DNA from: Neobacillus muris
GTDB lineage: Bacteria; Bacillota; Bacilli; Bacillales; Cytobacillaceae
Assembly: GCF_943193175.1 (NCBI RefSeq)
Contig: NZ_CALPDF010000001.1
Span: 186,001-250,000, forward strand
DNA: 64,000 nucleotides
Direction: 5' to 3'
Under the pieces are notes generated by a model. That model worked only from the letters and a program-made list of their open reading frames with translations. It was not told the origin of the DNA and searched no databases. The number at the start of each line of letters is the position of its first letter. Position 1 is the first letter of the stretch. Of the stretch, positions 25,782-34,568 are shown one piece after another. Made by a program: the position numbers and the translations under genes.

Positions 25782-26543
25782 TTAAGCCTTTATTGTTTCA
25801 CTTTCTGATGTTGCCGCCATTGGACTTGGACTGGCCATCCATCGATAGACGAATGCCGCCAAACTAGACCCAACCACGGGACCAATCACGTAAATCGGAA
25901 ACTGGCTCCATGGAATATTCCCCCCGGAGAAACTGCCGACCAAATAAGGTCCAAAGGTTCGGGCCGGATTAAAGGATGAACCGGTAGGGCCTGCAGTCAT
26001 CATAATAATGCCGCCCACCGTCAGCCCGATAATCAGGCCGGCGAAATCCTTCGGCGCCCGCTGATCAACCGCCAGTCCCATGATGACTAACATTAAAATA
26101 AACGTTTCTATTGCTTCTATAACAATCCCCTGAAAATAACCAGTAGTAGGCGCGAGCGTCGTGGCGCCCAGATTGCCGATCGCCGCCCCATCTGAACCGA
26201 GCACCGCCAGAATCCCTAACGCCCCAATTACTGCTCCAGCCAGTTGGGCGATTAAGTACGGCACCACTTCCCTTTTGGGAAATTCGCCAACTACCGCAAG
26301 CCCAATCGTGACAGCTGGATTAATATGACAGCCCGAGATTTTGCCTATCGTGTAAATCATCGCAATCACAATTATGGCAAACGCCAAACTGATGACACCG
26401 ATATCTGCAAGCGTCGCGCCCTGCCCGCTATCGGCGGTCAGAATCCCGTTAAAGGCAGCAGCACCTGGTCCAATAAGTACTAACAAAGCAGTGCCGACCC
26501 CTTCAGCTGTTAAGCGCTTCCATAATGAAGGAGATGAATCCAT
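25782..26543 (-). CDS. Aquaporin / MIP-family channel
   Basis: A 253-residue channel with six hydrophobic helices and the two half-helix signatures CHINPAVTIG and SFNPARTFGPY. The arginine after the second NPA and the aromatic/proline after it resemble water-selective or mixed aquaporins more than the D-rich glycerol facilitator GlpF. AGGAGG precedes the ATG. It begins 21 bp after fdhA on the same strand, so the two should be one transcript from the sigma-54 promoter. A channel for water or a small neutral solute such as methanol, formaldehyde hydrate or glycerol is possible; the operon context favours a C1-related or stress role. Confidence 0.88.
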   Translation of the reverse strand: MDSSPSLWKRLTAEGVGTALLVLIGPGAAAFNGILTADSGQGATLADIGVISLAFAIIVIAMIYTIGKISGCHINPAVTIGLAVVGEFPKREVVPYLIAQLAGAVIGALGILAVLGSDGAAIGNLGATTLAPTTGYFQGIVIEAIETFILMLVIMGLAVDQRAPKDFAGLIIGLTVGGIIMMTAGPTGSSFNPARTFGPYLVGSFSGGNIPWSQFPIYVIGPVVGSSLAAFVYRWMASPSPMAATSESETIKA

Positions 26544-26564
26544 TGTCTTCCCTCCTGTTAAAAA

Positions 26565-27779
26565 TTATTTCAGCACTCCATGTGGGTCAATCACAAATTT
26601 CCGGGCCACGCCGCGGTCAAAATCTCCATAAGCACGCGGGGCTTCATCCAGTGAAATGACGGTCGCATTGACAGCTTTAGCAATTTGGGCTTTTCCGCTA
26701 AGAATCGCACTCATCAGCTGGCGATGATATTTCATAACAGGTGTTTGCCCGGTCACGAAGGTATGAGCCTTGGCCCAGCCAAGTCCAATCCGAATTTTCA
26801 ACGAACCGATTTTTGCATCCTCATCAACAGCGCCTGGGTCACCCGTTACATAAAGACCTGGAATGCCCAATTGTCCCCCTGCACGGGTGACCTGCATGAT
26901 TGAGTTTAACACCGTCGCTGGAGCTTCTCCGTGATTTTTTCCATGCCCATGTGCTTCAAAGCCAACACAGTCAATGGCGCAATCCACTTCCGGCACACCC
27001 AAAATTTGTTCAATTTGTTCACCAAGATTATCATGCAGACTCAAGTTGACAGTCTCACATCCGAAGCTTCTTGCCTGGCTTAATCTTTCCTCATTAAGAT
27101 CGCCGACAATGACGACAGATGCCCCAAGCAATTGGGCTGAATGCGCGGCAGCCAGACCTACAGGACCCGCCCCGGCAACATAGACGGTGGAGCCTGTCTT
27201 AACGCCAGCGCTAACGGCACCGTGATAGCCTGTTGGAAAAATATCGGATAACATCGTCAAATCACGGATTTTTTCCATTGCTTGGTCCTTATCAGGAAAT
27301 TTCAGCAATTGGAAATCTGCATATGGAACCATGACATACTCGGACTGTCCGCCTACCCAGCCGCCCATGTCGACATAGCCATAAGCAGAGCCGGGGCGGT
27401 CCGGATTGACGTTCTCGCAAATATGGGTATTCTGCTCTTTACAGCTGCGGCACCTTCCACAGGCAATATTAAAAGGCACAGAAACGAGATCGCCTTTCTT
27501 AATGAATTCCACATCCCGGCCGACTTCGATGACTTCCCCAGTAATTTCATGGCCCAATACAAGCCCTGATGGAGCCGTCGTCCGGCCGCGGACCATATGC
27601 TGGTCACTGCCGCAAATATTGGTGGTGACCACTTTCAGAATGACACCATGGTCACATTTACGGCCAACGTTAAGCTTATTGACACCTGGGCCGTCCCTTA
27701 GAATCAAATCCGGAAAGTCAATGTCCCTCACTTCGACTTTCCCTGGACCAACATAAACAACTGCACGATTGCCTGCCAT
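26565..27779 (-). CDS. fdhA: Glutathione-independent formaldehyde dehydrogenase (zinc, NAD+)
   Basis: A 404-residue zinc-dependent medium-chain dehydrogenase closely resembling Pseudomonas putida FdhA. Shared stretches include NICGSDQHMVRGRTT, VLGHEITGEVIE, CGRCRSC for structural zinc, YGYVDMGGW, the Rossmann turn VAGAGPVGLAAA and VDCAIDCVGFEAHGHG. It oxidises formaldehyde to formate with tightly bound NAD+ and can dismutate aldehydes. GGGGG precedes the ATG by about 9 nt. A -24/-12 promoter sits 42-58 bp upstream of the start, and the divergent activator gene lies beyond. Formate could feed one-carbon metabolism; purU elsewhere in this window also yields formate. Confidence 0.9.
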   Translation of the reverse strand: MAGNRAVVYVGPGKVEVRDIDFPDLILRDGPGVNKLNVGRKCDHGVILKVVTTNICGSDQHMVRGRTTAPSGLVLGHEITGEVIEVGRDVEFIKKGDLVSVPFNIACGRCRSCKEQNTHICENVNPDRPGSAYGYVDMGGWVGGQSEYVMVPYADFQLLKFPDKDQAMEKIRDLTMLSDIFPTGYHGAVSAGVKTGSTVYVAGAGPVGLAAAHSAQLLGASVVIVGDLNEERLSQARSFGCETVNLSLHDNLGEQIEQILGVPEVDCAIDCVGFEAHGHGKNHGEAPATVLNSIMQVTRAGGQLGIPGLYVTGDPGAVDEDAKIGSLKIRIGLGWAKAHTFVTGQTPVMKYHRQLMSAILSGKAQIAKAVNATVISLDEAPRAYGDFDRGVARKFVIDPHGVLK

Positions 27780-27820
27780 TAAAAAATTCCCCCTTTTAAG
27801 AATGGTACAGCCTTTAATAA

Positions 27821-27837
27821 TGCAAGTACCGTGCCAA
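27821..27837 (-). promoter_or_regulatory. Sigma-54 (-24/-12) promoter of fdhA
   Basis: Minus strand reads TTGGCACGGTACTTGCA, an exact TGGCAC-N5-TTGCA with GG and GC separated by 10 bp, 42 bp before the fdhA ATG. Confidence 0.9.
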
Positions 27838-27867
27838 CTAAAAAACGCCGTAAGAATGGCCTATTTT

Positions 27868-27878
27868 TCCTAATAGGA
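27868..27878. promoter_or_regulatory. Palindrome TCCTAATAGGA, candidate activator-binding site
   Basis: An 11-bp palindrome 31 bp upstream of the -24 box, in the region between fdhA and its divergent sigma-54 activator. A related half-site TCCTATTTT is at 27912-27920. Confidence 0.45.
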
Positions 27879-28007
27879 TTTTATAGGTGTGCCACAACGA
27901 AACAAAAATTGTCCTATTTTGAGCCAATCTTTATGGAAGAAAATTCAAAATAGTCAGTTTATGTTATAATTCTTTTAGATCATGATCCTTACTTGAGAGG
28001 TGATACC

Positions 28008-29768
28008 TTGCATAATCAGATTGGCGAGGCGGAAATAATCCAAAAATCTTGGAAGCGCTGTCACGTAATCGGTTTAGACCCTGTGATTCCATCCAGAAAT
28101 CCCCTGATTGAGGAAAAACGGCTAGACCACGTGATGAAGGAGAACCAGGGACTTCTGCAGCAGGCTGTTCCTGTCCTTGAAAAATTTTTCCCCGAATTCA
28201 AACAGATGCGCCAGGTGGCCGTCTTAGTTGACCGAAATGGAATCGTGATCCACGCCATCGGTGACCCGGAACTTTTACATAGGACCAATACGATTCACTT
28301 AAGCCTGGGGGCAAACTGGAATGAACAGTCAATGGGTACAAACGCCATAAGTGTTTCTTTAATTGAAAAAAGGCCTGTCCAAGTCAGAGGAAACGAACAC
28401 TTTTTTGCAGCCGCCCACTTTTTGGCCTGCTCAGCAAGCCCGATTTATACCCCGTCAGGAGAATTGGCTGGTGTCATCAACATTAGCAGCCGCATCGAAG
28501 ACCACCATCCCATGAACCTGCACCTTGCCTGTATGGCGGCAGAGTTAATCCAAGATAAACTTGTACTGGAACGAAATCATGCAGAGAAGCTTGTGCTGCA
28601 AAAGGAAATGGATGTATTATCAGACCAGCTCCCCTATCCGGCGTTACTGTTAGACCAAGATGAGCGGGTTGTCCGAGCCAACCAAGCTGCCCAAAATTTT
28701 TTTGGATACCAGCCGCTTGGCGAGCCCATCCGTCGTAAAGAGTATTTTAAAATAGAAGAAATTTATGACAACCGCAATCGTTTTTGGGGATCTGTCGCCA
28801 TCAGCCGCACAGGCCAGCCTCCTAGCGCGACAGGCAGGTTACACACATTTAATGATGTTGCCGGACAATGCCGCAAATTAGTCGAAACAAAAGAATTAGG
28901 AAAAAAAGTATCCTATACCAATTTGCCGGTTTTACTGATCGGGGAAAGCGGAACGGGAAAGGAATTAATGGCCCAGTCCATCCATTCCCATGGTCCGCTG
29001 CAGGATGGGCCGTTCATCGCGGTCAATTGCAGTGCGATTCCTGAGAGCCTTATCGAAAGCGAATGGTTTGGTTACGAGCCAGGAGCATTTACAGGGGCTA
29101 ACCGCCGGGGCAGCATCGGGAAATTTGAGGCAGCCCATGGCGGGACAATTTTTCTAGACGAAATTGGCGATATGTCATTAAGGGCACAAGCCGCATTGCT
29201 GCGGGTGCTCCAAGAAAAGATGATTACCCCCGTCGGGAGCACGAAGAGCAAACCGATTGATGTAAGAGTCATTTCGGCCACGCATCGAAATTTAATAGAG
29301 GAGATCAAGGCCGGCAGGTTCCGTTCCGATTTGTATTACCGATTAAAGGGAATCCAAATTAACCTTCCCTCTTTACGGGATCGGGAAGATCTTCCTTTTT
29401 TAGCTGAGTTTTTTTTGCAGAGGATGAATTATCCAGCAAGAGCCTTATCAAAATCGGCAATGGACAAGCTAGCAAGCTATCGATGGCCGGGTAATATCCG
29501 CGAGCTAAGAAATGTGTTACTGCAAGCGGCTTTTTTAGCAGACGGGCAGCAGATTACCTCCAAGCATATTCTCTTCGAAAAAGAACTGGCAGAAACACCA
29601 GAAAATCCTGCTAACCCAACCATTACTTTAGAAGATACAGAAAAAAGAACCATAAAAAACACCTTGCAATTAACAGATTGGAATATCAGCAAAGCAGCCA
29701 AACTGCTCAAAATAAGCCGAAGCACGCTTTATCGAAAAATAAACGAATACAACATCCAGCCGTATTGA
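28008..29768 (+). CDS. Sigma-54-dependent activator (AcoR-like, GAF-PAS-AAA-Fis)
   Basis: About 586 residues. Domains in order: GAF-like sensor (about 60-175), PAS (about 200-265), AAA+ (about 290-510) with Walker A GESGTGKE, the sigma-54 contact motif GAFTGA and DEIGDMS, and a C-terminal Fis-type HTH (SKAAKLLKISRSTLYRKI). It hydrolyses ATP to open sigma-54 promoters. The start is TTG at 28008 since AGAGGTGAT lies just before it; the TTG at 27993 lies upstream of that site. No response-regulator receiver is present, so the GAF or PAS domain must sense the effector. The divergent fdhA promoter is its obvious target. Confidence 0.92.
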   Translation: MHNQIGEAEIIQKSWKRCHVIGLDPVIPSRNPLIEEKRLDHVMKENQGLLQQAVPVLEKFFPEFKQMRQVAVLVDRNGIVIHAIGDPELLHRTNTIHLSLGANWNEQSMGTNAISVSLIEKRPVQVRGNEHFFAAAHFLACSASPIYTPSGELAGVINISSRIEDHHPMNLHLACMAAELIQDKLVLERNHAEKLVLQKEMDVLSDQLPYPALLLDQDERVVRANQAAQNFFGYQPLGEPIRRKEYFKIEEIYDNRNRFWGSVAISRTGQPPSATGRLHTFNDVAGQCRKLVETKELGKKVSYTNLPVLLIGESGTGKELMAQSIHSHGPLQDGPFIAVNCSAIPESLIESEWFGYEPGAFTGANRRGSIGKFEAAHGGTIFLDEIGDMSLRAQAALLRVLQEKMITPVGSTKSKPIDVRVISATHRNLIEEIKAGRFRSDLYYRLKGIQINLPSLRDREDLPFLAEFFLQRMNYPARALSKSAMDKLASYRWPGNIRELRNVLLQAAFLADGQQITSKHILFEKELAETPENPANPTITLEDTEKRTIKNTLQLTDWNISKAAKLLKISRSTLYRKINEYNIQPY

Positions 29769-29779
29769 AGGCTGAACTT

Positions 29780-29820
29780 GGGGACGGTTCTTCTGGTTTA
29801 AAGTCAGGAAAATCGTCCCT
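29780..29820. repeat. GGGGACGGTTC repeat forming a hairpin after the sigma-54 activator gene
   Basis: GGGACG at 29781-29786 pairs with CGTCCC at 29814-29819, with a long interior loop (GGTTCTTCTGG...). It lies 11 bp past the stop and may end transcription. Confidence 0.6.
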
Positions 29821-29830
29821 TTGGAATTTT

Positions 29831-30070
29831 TTAATAAACAAATAACATAAGAATAGTGGTGATAATTCCAACCCAAATACTTAATAAGAAACAGTAACCC
29901 ATGATATGTCGGATATGAAGACCTACAACACTTAAGATAGGCAATGCCCAGAAAGGCTGAATTAGGTTGGTCCACGCGTCTCCCCAGCCAACTGCCATTG
30001 CTGTAACTGCAGGATCAACCCCAAGATTTAAGCCTGCCGGACCTTGAAGCGGCCCCTGCAGCGCCCACTT
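29831..30070 (-). pseudogene. Remnant of a short-chain fatty acid transporter (AtoE family), C-terminal end only
   Basis: The minus strand codes about 80 residues beginning KWALQGP and containing NLGVDPAVTAMAVGWGD, AWTNLIQPFWALPIL and LHIRHIMGYC, ending at a TAA at 29831-29833. This is the C-terminal signature of AtoE-type short-chain fatty acid transporters (WAVQGP, AMAVAWGDAWTNMIQPFWALP), which are about 440 residues long. Upstream of 30070 the matching frame is lost and no start or RBS is present. The GGGGACGGTTC repeat begins 11 bp beyond its stop. It is a decayed 3' fragment, likely left after deletion. Confidence 0.8.
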
Positions 30071-30426
30071 ATTCCTGGTTTTGAGACCTCAATTGTTCTT
30101 TCCAACGCAAATTTTCCACTTTATTTGTTCTTTAAAGAGAGACTTTTTTTGTTACCGGCGCTTTCGACTTGTTTTTCGGCAAAGTTCACATATTTTCCGG
30201 ACCTTTCCCCACTTTACCGGCGGATTTCCTCCTCTTTTCAACCGTTCCTCCCCTTTTACCGGTACTTCCTTAGGAAAGAGCAACGATGTATGACCTGTTC
30301 ACTCGATGCTTATGCTGACGGAGACTTCCTTACGAATCTCGCTGACTGCAGATCCGACAAGTGAAAACAGAGGCGTGGCTGGACTTATGCCGGATAGAAA
30401 AATTTTCTGCTCTCCTATCGTCCAAA
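30071..30426. other. Gap with degenerate CCGG-spaced repeats, no gene seen
   Basis: Between the atoE remnant and the 5'-nucleotidase terminator. From 30152 to 30262 CCGG- or CGGC-type blocks recur roughly every 20-24 bp in T/C-rich sequence, sharing CGGCAAAGTTCAC with 5285-5297. The two overlapping plus-strand ORFs here are Phe/Leu-rich translations of this repeat and have no RBS. Confidence 0.5.
30152..30262. repeat. Degenerate CCGG-spaced repeat (copy B)
   Basis: Blocks ACCGGC, TCGGCA, TCCGGA, ACCGGC, ACCGTT, ACCGGT at spacings near 20-24 bp. Related to the shorter array at 5283-5330. Confidence 0.45.
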
Positions 30427-30456
30427 AAGGAGCCCAACCAGTTGGTTGGACTCCTT
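30424..30456 (-). terminator. Terminator after the 5'-nucleotidase gene
   Basis: Minus strand AAGGAGTCCAACC pairs with GGTTGGGCTCCTT, followed by U5; 11 bp beyond the stop. Confidence 0.85.
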
Positions 30457-30466
30457 CTCACACAAA

Positions 30467-32701
30467 TTAATGTAGTTGGCGCTTTCTGATATAGAGGACA
30501 ACCCCGCTGATCACGACCAGCAATCCAAGCAGCAGATAATCATACATAGCTGTGGCCGTCTTCGGCAGCGCCTTGCCTTCGTTATCGGAATCTGCCGCCT
30601 TATCCGTTACTGATCCAGCATTAGACGCCGTTGATTCATTATCCGATGGTGTTCCATTTTCCTTCTGGCGGCCATCGGATGGTGTTCCATTCCCGTTATC
30701 AGATGGAGTCCCGTTGTTTTCCGTTCCACCCTGCACAGGATCATTGCCCGGTTCTTCCCCATTCGCAAAGACAAGCTGATACGTTTGAGAGCCCCCGCTT
30801 GCTTCACCAACAGCCTTAATGTTAGGAACCATATCCAGGTATTCAGTTCCCTCCACAGGACTAGTAAAGGTAAGCGTGACATTTCCAGCTATCGGTGCAA
30901 TCGACCAGTTTTGATCGGCCACCGGGCTGATCACGCCTTTATCCCGAATATAATCCATCATGATGTCGCGGATTTCTTCTGTGGAATCAAGCACAAGCGG
31001 AGCCGCTCCATCGACTAATCCAGGAAAATTGCCGCCCCCGCCGGCACGATAGTTATTGGTGACCACAATAAACTCCTGGTCCTCCGTAATCGGCGTACCA
31101 TCCATCATCGTGAAATTAATAACTCTGTGAGCCGCAGCATTCTCAAGCGCACCAGTTTTGAAATTATATCTTCTAGGCTGCGTGACATCCACTTGGTATT
31201 TAACCCCGTCAATCACATCATATAAATACCCAGCAAAAGAGGTATCCAGCAATTCTTGGCTTTCCGTTTTAGCAGGGTCAATCTGCTTAAAGTTAGAAGC
31301 CGAAAACTCCAGCCATTCTTTCACTTGTGCCCCCGTCATTTTGACTGCTTTAATCGTATTGTCAAAGTTATACAAATCCGTTGCACTCTTTATTGACAGA
31401 TCGCCGACAGCTACATTGGTATTATTTTTAAAAGGGGCTGCAGCAGAGAGAACAGGCAGACCGCTTAATTCCGGCTGCGTTTTAAGCCAATTTTTCGCAT
31501 AATCCATCTGAACTTCATTGATAAATTGCAGACTGGCATCATCTGTTACTCTGGCAAAAAAGCTGAACATCGGATTCGTTGTTTGCCCAATTTTTTCATT
31601 CACATAGCGAATCGTTGCCTCATGGAAATTCTTCGCGCCATCAGCGATTCCTTGGTCAACCGCTGTTGCTGCCGTAACGGCTTCCGTTGTAACTTTTGCC
31701 GCTTGCTTATCGACCGTCCACTTGCCATTTGCATCTTGAACAAGATTTAAATCAATGACGCCTAAATGATCTCCCCATTTTCCCGCCTCCGTTGCCGGAA
31801 CGCCATTGATAAAACCATTCACATAATCAATTCCTGTTAAAGGAGTTTTGGAAAAAGAAGGGCTCGGGAATGTCTGATGAGCATGTCCAAAAAGCATCAC
31901 ATCAATATCAGGAACCTTTGTTAGTTCATAAACCGCATTTTCAGCTGCTTGATCATCTTCTTCCTGAAGGTCACAGCCGGAATGGGCGATGGCAACAATA
32001 ATATCTGCCCCTTCTGCTTTCATCTGAGGAATGAATTTTCTAGCTGTTTCTGTAATGCCCTTGACTGTTACTTTTCCATCAAGATAGAACTTATCCCAAT
32101 TCATGATTTGAGGCGGAACAAATCCAATGACTCCCACTTTAATTGTCGATTTATGGCCGTTGTCATCCATAATTTCTCTATTAAGGATTTTATAAGGGGT
32201 AAAATAATTGTCTCCGGTCGCTGCGTCATACACGTTCGCATTGACAACATCAAATTCCGCTCCCTTTAAAACCTGATTTAAATAGTCTAATCCATAATTA
32301 AATTCATGGTTTCCCACAATCGCAGCATCGTAATCAAGGCTATTCATCGCTTGAAACATGGGATGAATTTCGCCTGCCTGCAGATTTTTCGCTGCATACG
32401 TAGCGAGTGGGGTTCCTTGAATCGTATCGCCTGCATCAAATAGCAGCGAGTTGACAGCTCCCTCTCTTGCTTCCTTGATGAGGGTTGCTGTTTTGGCTAA
32501 TCCATACGATTGATTATCCTTATCCTGGTAATAATCATACGGCATAATATTGGAGTGAAGATCCGTAGTTTCCAAGATACGTAAAGAGGCCGTATTTCCA
32601 ACAGTTTCTGCCTTCGTGCCACTTGGAATAATTCCAACCGCCGTTGCTGCCAAAAGAAAGGATGCAGCCACACTGACTAATAAACGTTTACCCTTTTTCA
32701 A
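30467..32701 (-). CDS. Wall-anchored 5'-nucleotidase / 2',3'-cyclic nucleotide phosphodiesterase (LPKTA)
   Basis: A 744-residue secreted metallophosphoesterase. TTG start 10 nt after AGGTGG; signal peptide about 1-31. The N-terminal metallophosphatase domain has ETTDLHSN, FDAGDTIQG, GNHEFNYG, AHSGCD and GHAHQTFP; the C-terminal 5'-nucleotidase domain has the substrate-pocket segment NNYRAGGGGNFPG. A short repeat of GTPSDN/GTPSDG units precedes the sorting signal LPKTAT (from residue 712), a hydrophobic helix and a basic tail. B. subtilis YfkN and YhcR are related wall-bound nucleotidases/nucleases whose LPDTS/LPDTA signals are processed by a class D sortase. It would release nucleosides and phosphate from extracellular nucleotides. 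Confidence 0.93.
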   Translation of the reverse strand: MKKGKRLLVSVAASFLLAATAVGIIPSGTKAETVGNTASLRILETTDLHSNIMPYDYYQDKDNQSYGLAKTATLIKEAREGAVNSLLFDAGDTIQGTPLATYAAKNLQAGEIHPMFQAMNSLDYDAAIVGNHEFNYGLDYLNQVLKGAEFDVVNANVYDAATGDNYFTPYKILNREIMDDNGHKSTIKVGVIGFVPPQIMNWDKFYLDGKVTVKGITETARKFIPQMKAEGADIIVAIAHSGCDLQEEDDQAAENAVYELTKVPDIDVMLFGHAHQTFPSPSFSKTPLTGIDYVNGFINGVPATEAGKWGDHLGVIDLNLVQDANGKWTVDKQAAKVTTEAVTAATAVDQGIADGAKNFHEATIRYVNEKIGQTTNPMFSFFARVTDDASLQFINEVQMDYAKNWLKTQPELSGLPVLSAAAPFKNNTNVAVGDLSIKSATDLYNFDNTIKAVKMTGAQVKEWLEFSASNFKQIDPAKTESQELLDTSFAGYLYDVIDGVKYQVDVTQPRRYNFKTGALENAAAHRVINFTMMDGTPITEDQEFIVVTNNYRAGGGGNFPGLVDGAAPLVLDSTEEIRDIMMDYIRDKGVISPVADQNWSIAPIAGNVTLTFTSPVEGTEYLDMVPNIKAVGEASGGSQTYQLVFANGEEPGNDPVQGGTENNGTPSDNGNGTPSDGRQKENGTPSDNESTASNAGSVTDKAADSDNEGKALPKTATAMYDYLLLGLLVVISGVVLYIRKRQLH

Positions 32702-32921
32702 CTTTGAACAACCACCTTTGATGTCATGAATAAAATTATAAAACTAGAACTACTAAGAATATTTTCACTATTACTATATTAGTATAGCAGACGCCTCATA
32801 GGCATTCAATAAAAATATGAACAATAATTTAATTCTTATAATTAATGTACGTGTTTTAGGTTTTAGAATCCAAATACCGCTCACAATTTGAGATGCGTTT
32901 TTTTAAAAGGCGAATATTAAA

Positions 32922-32968
32922 AAGGCCGGTTCTTGTGCTTCCATAATGTATGCACAAGAACCGGCCTT
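32922..32968. terminator. 17-bp perfect hairpin, member of the GGTTCTTGTG repeat family
   Basis: AAGGCCGGTTCTTGTGC (32922-32938) pairs fully with 32952-32968 around a 13-nt loop. It lies 17 bp past the stop of the ABC permease gene (minus) and carries A/T tracts. The core CGGTTCTTGTG equals that at 41935-41945. Confidence 0.8.
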
Positions 32969-32984
32969 GATTTCATGGGAACTC

Positions 32985-33779
32985 TTACTTCCAAGGAATC
33001 AAAATCCGTTCAAGCCATTGCAGGCCTCTATTAAATAATAATCCCAACAACGATAACAGCAGGACACCTGCCATGAGTTTGGTGGTAATCATGAGGTTGC
33101 CGTAGTGCAGCACCATAGCGCCAATTCCATATTCTGCCGCAATCATTTCAGCCGAAACCAAAAGCAATAGGGCTGTTCCAGCCGCTAATTTTAATCCGGC
33201 AAAAATCGTCGGCAGAGCTCCAGGCAAAATCACCTTCCGAATCACATTCACATGATTGGAACCAAAGGTAACCGCCGCTTTAATCAGAATCGGATCAACA
33301 CTTTTCACACCGGAGAAGGTATTAATTAATACAGGAAAAAATACCCCCAGTGCAATAATGGCAACCTTTGGCATTTCACCAATCCCAAACCAGAGAATAA
33401 TTAACGGCAATAACGCAATTTTTGGAATCGGATAGATCGCATACACAATCGGCGTAAATATCGCATCGGCCCGTTTCGAAAACCCAAGCATAAGTCCGAC
33501 TAGAATCCCTAATACCGCCCCAATCGCATAGCCACCCAAAATCCGATACAGGCTGGCAAGAAGGTTCTTAAACAGCTCTCCGCTGCTAATCAGCTCCCAG
33601 CCATCCATAACAATCGCAGTGGGCGCCGGCAAAAATAGCGGCGGCACAATGTGTAACCGGCAGACGAGTTCCCAGAGGACGAGGAGGCCCGTAATGCCCG
33701 CAACTGAAACATATCCTGGAATCTTTTTCTCAAGAAACTCGACACGATTTTTGATGACTTTCTTCGTCGCTGCTTCCAT
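32985..33779 (-). CDS. ABC transporter permease, SsuC/TauC type
   Basis: A 264-residue inner-membrane permease of the nitrate/sulfonate/taurine (NitT/TauT) family with about six hydrophobic helices and the EAA-type loop IKAAVTFGSNHVNVIRKVILPGALPTIFAGLK. It is the last of three genes (binding protein, ATPase, permease) and follows the ATPase by 3 bp. GGAGG precedes the ATG by about 8 nt. The substrate could be an aliphatic sulfonate, nitrate or a thiamine-pyrimidine-like compound; no adjacent enzyme decides it. Confidence 0.9.
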   Translation of the reverse strand: MEAATKKVIKNRVEFLEKKIPGYVSVAGITGLLVLWELVCRLHIVPPLFLPAPTAIVMDGWELISSGELFKNLLASLYRILGGYAIGAVLGILVGLMLGFSKRADAIFTPIVYAIYPIPKIALLPLIILWFGIGEMPKVAIIALGVFFPVLINTFSGVKSVDPILIKAAVTFGSNHVNVIRKVILPGALPTIFAGLKLAAGTALLLLVSAEMIAAEYGIGAMVLHYGNLMITTKLMAGVLLLSLLGLLFNRGLQWLERILIPWK

Positions 33780-33782
33780 TTA

Positions 33783-34556
33783 TTATGCCTCCTTGATGGC
33801 CGCCTGGGCGTCATGGCGGATTAAGTTCCAAATCTCGTCGGAATACCGCTCAAATTGCTTCCGGTATTGCTCTTGGTCACGGCCCATTCTCGGCAAATCA
33901 ATCTTGATAATCTCCTTGATTTCGCCAGGATGCCGTGACAGTACAATCACACGGTCCGCCAAATATACGGCTTCTTGAATGTTATGGGTCACATAGAGGG
34001 TGCTTAATTTCGTCCGATTCCAAATCGTTAATAGTTCTTCCTGCATAATAGTCCGTGTTTGAGCGTCCAATGCTGAAAACGGCTCGTCCATCAGAAGCAA
34101 ATCGGGTTCTACCGCAAGGGCCCGGGCAATCCCCGCCCTTTGCTTCATGCCGCCGGAAAGCTGTTTAGGATAAGCCTTTTCAAAGCCGGTCAGCCCCACC
34201 ATATCAATATAGTGCTGGCCGATTTCCTGACATTCTTTTCTGCCTATGCCTCTTTCCTCCAGCCCATAAATGACATTCTGATACACAGTGCGCCATGGAA
34301 GCAGGGCAATTTCCTGAAACACAATGCCTAAGGCTGGGTCCTTGTCCTCATTTCCTTCAAAATAGACTTCCCCCTGGCTTGGTGACAGCAATCCGCCTAC
34401 AATATTCAGCAAGGTAGATTTACCGCAGCCACTCGGGCCTACCAGAACAACAAACTCTTGTTCTTCTATGGAAAAATTAATATTTTTCAGCGCGGTTACT
34501 TCTTTCTTCTTTGAATCACCGAATCGTTTTTCCACGTTTTCAATGACTACTCTCAT
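33783..34556 (-). CDS. ABC transporter ATP-binding protein, SsuB/TauB type
   Basis: A 257-residue ATPase. Walker A GPSGCGKST, signature LSGGMKQRAGIARA, Walker B LLLMDEP and the H-loop TLYVTHNIQEA are intact. It powers the adjacent NitT/TauT-type permease. Starts 12 bp after the binding-protein gene with AGGAAG before its ATG. Confidence 0.93.
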   Translation of the reverse strand: MRVVIENVEKRFGDSKKKEVTALKNINFSIEEQEFVVLVGPSGCGKSTLLNIVGGLLSPSQGEVYFEGNEDKDPALGIVFQEIALLPWRTVYQNVIYGLEERGIGRKECQEIGQHYIDMVGLTGFEKAYPKQLSGGMKQRAGIARALAVEPDLLLMDEPFSALDAQTRTIMQEELLTIWNRTKLSTLYVTHNIQEAVYLADRVIVLSRHPGEIKEIIKIDLPRMGRDQEQYRKQFERYSDEIWNLIRHDAQAAIKEA

Positions 34557-34568
34557 GTTGTCACTTCC

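Noticed and set aside
30044..30364. Phe-rich ORFs in the 30.1-30.3 kb gap
   Set aside because: They translate the CCGG-spaced repeat, overlap each other in different frames and lack ribosome binding sites.
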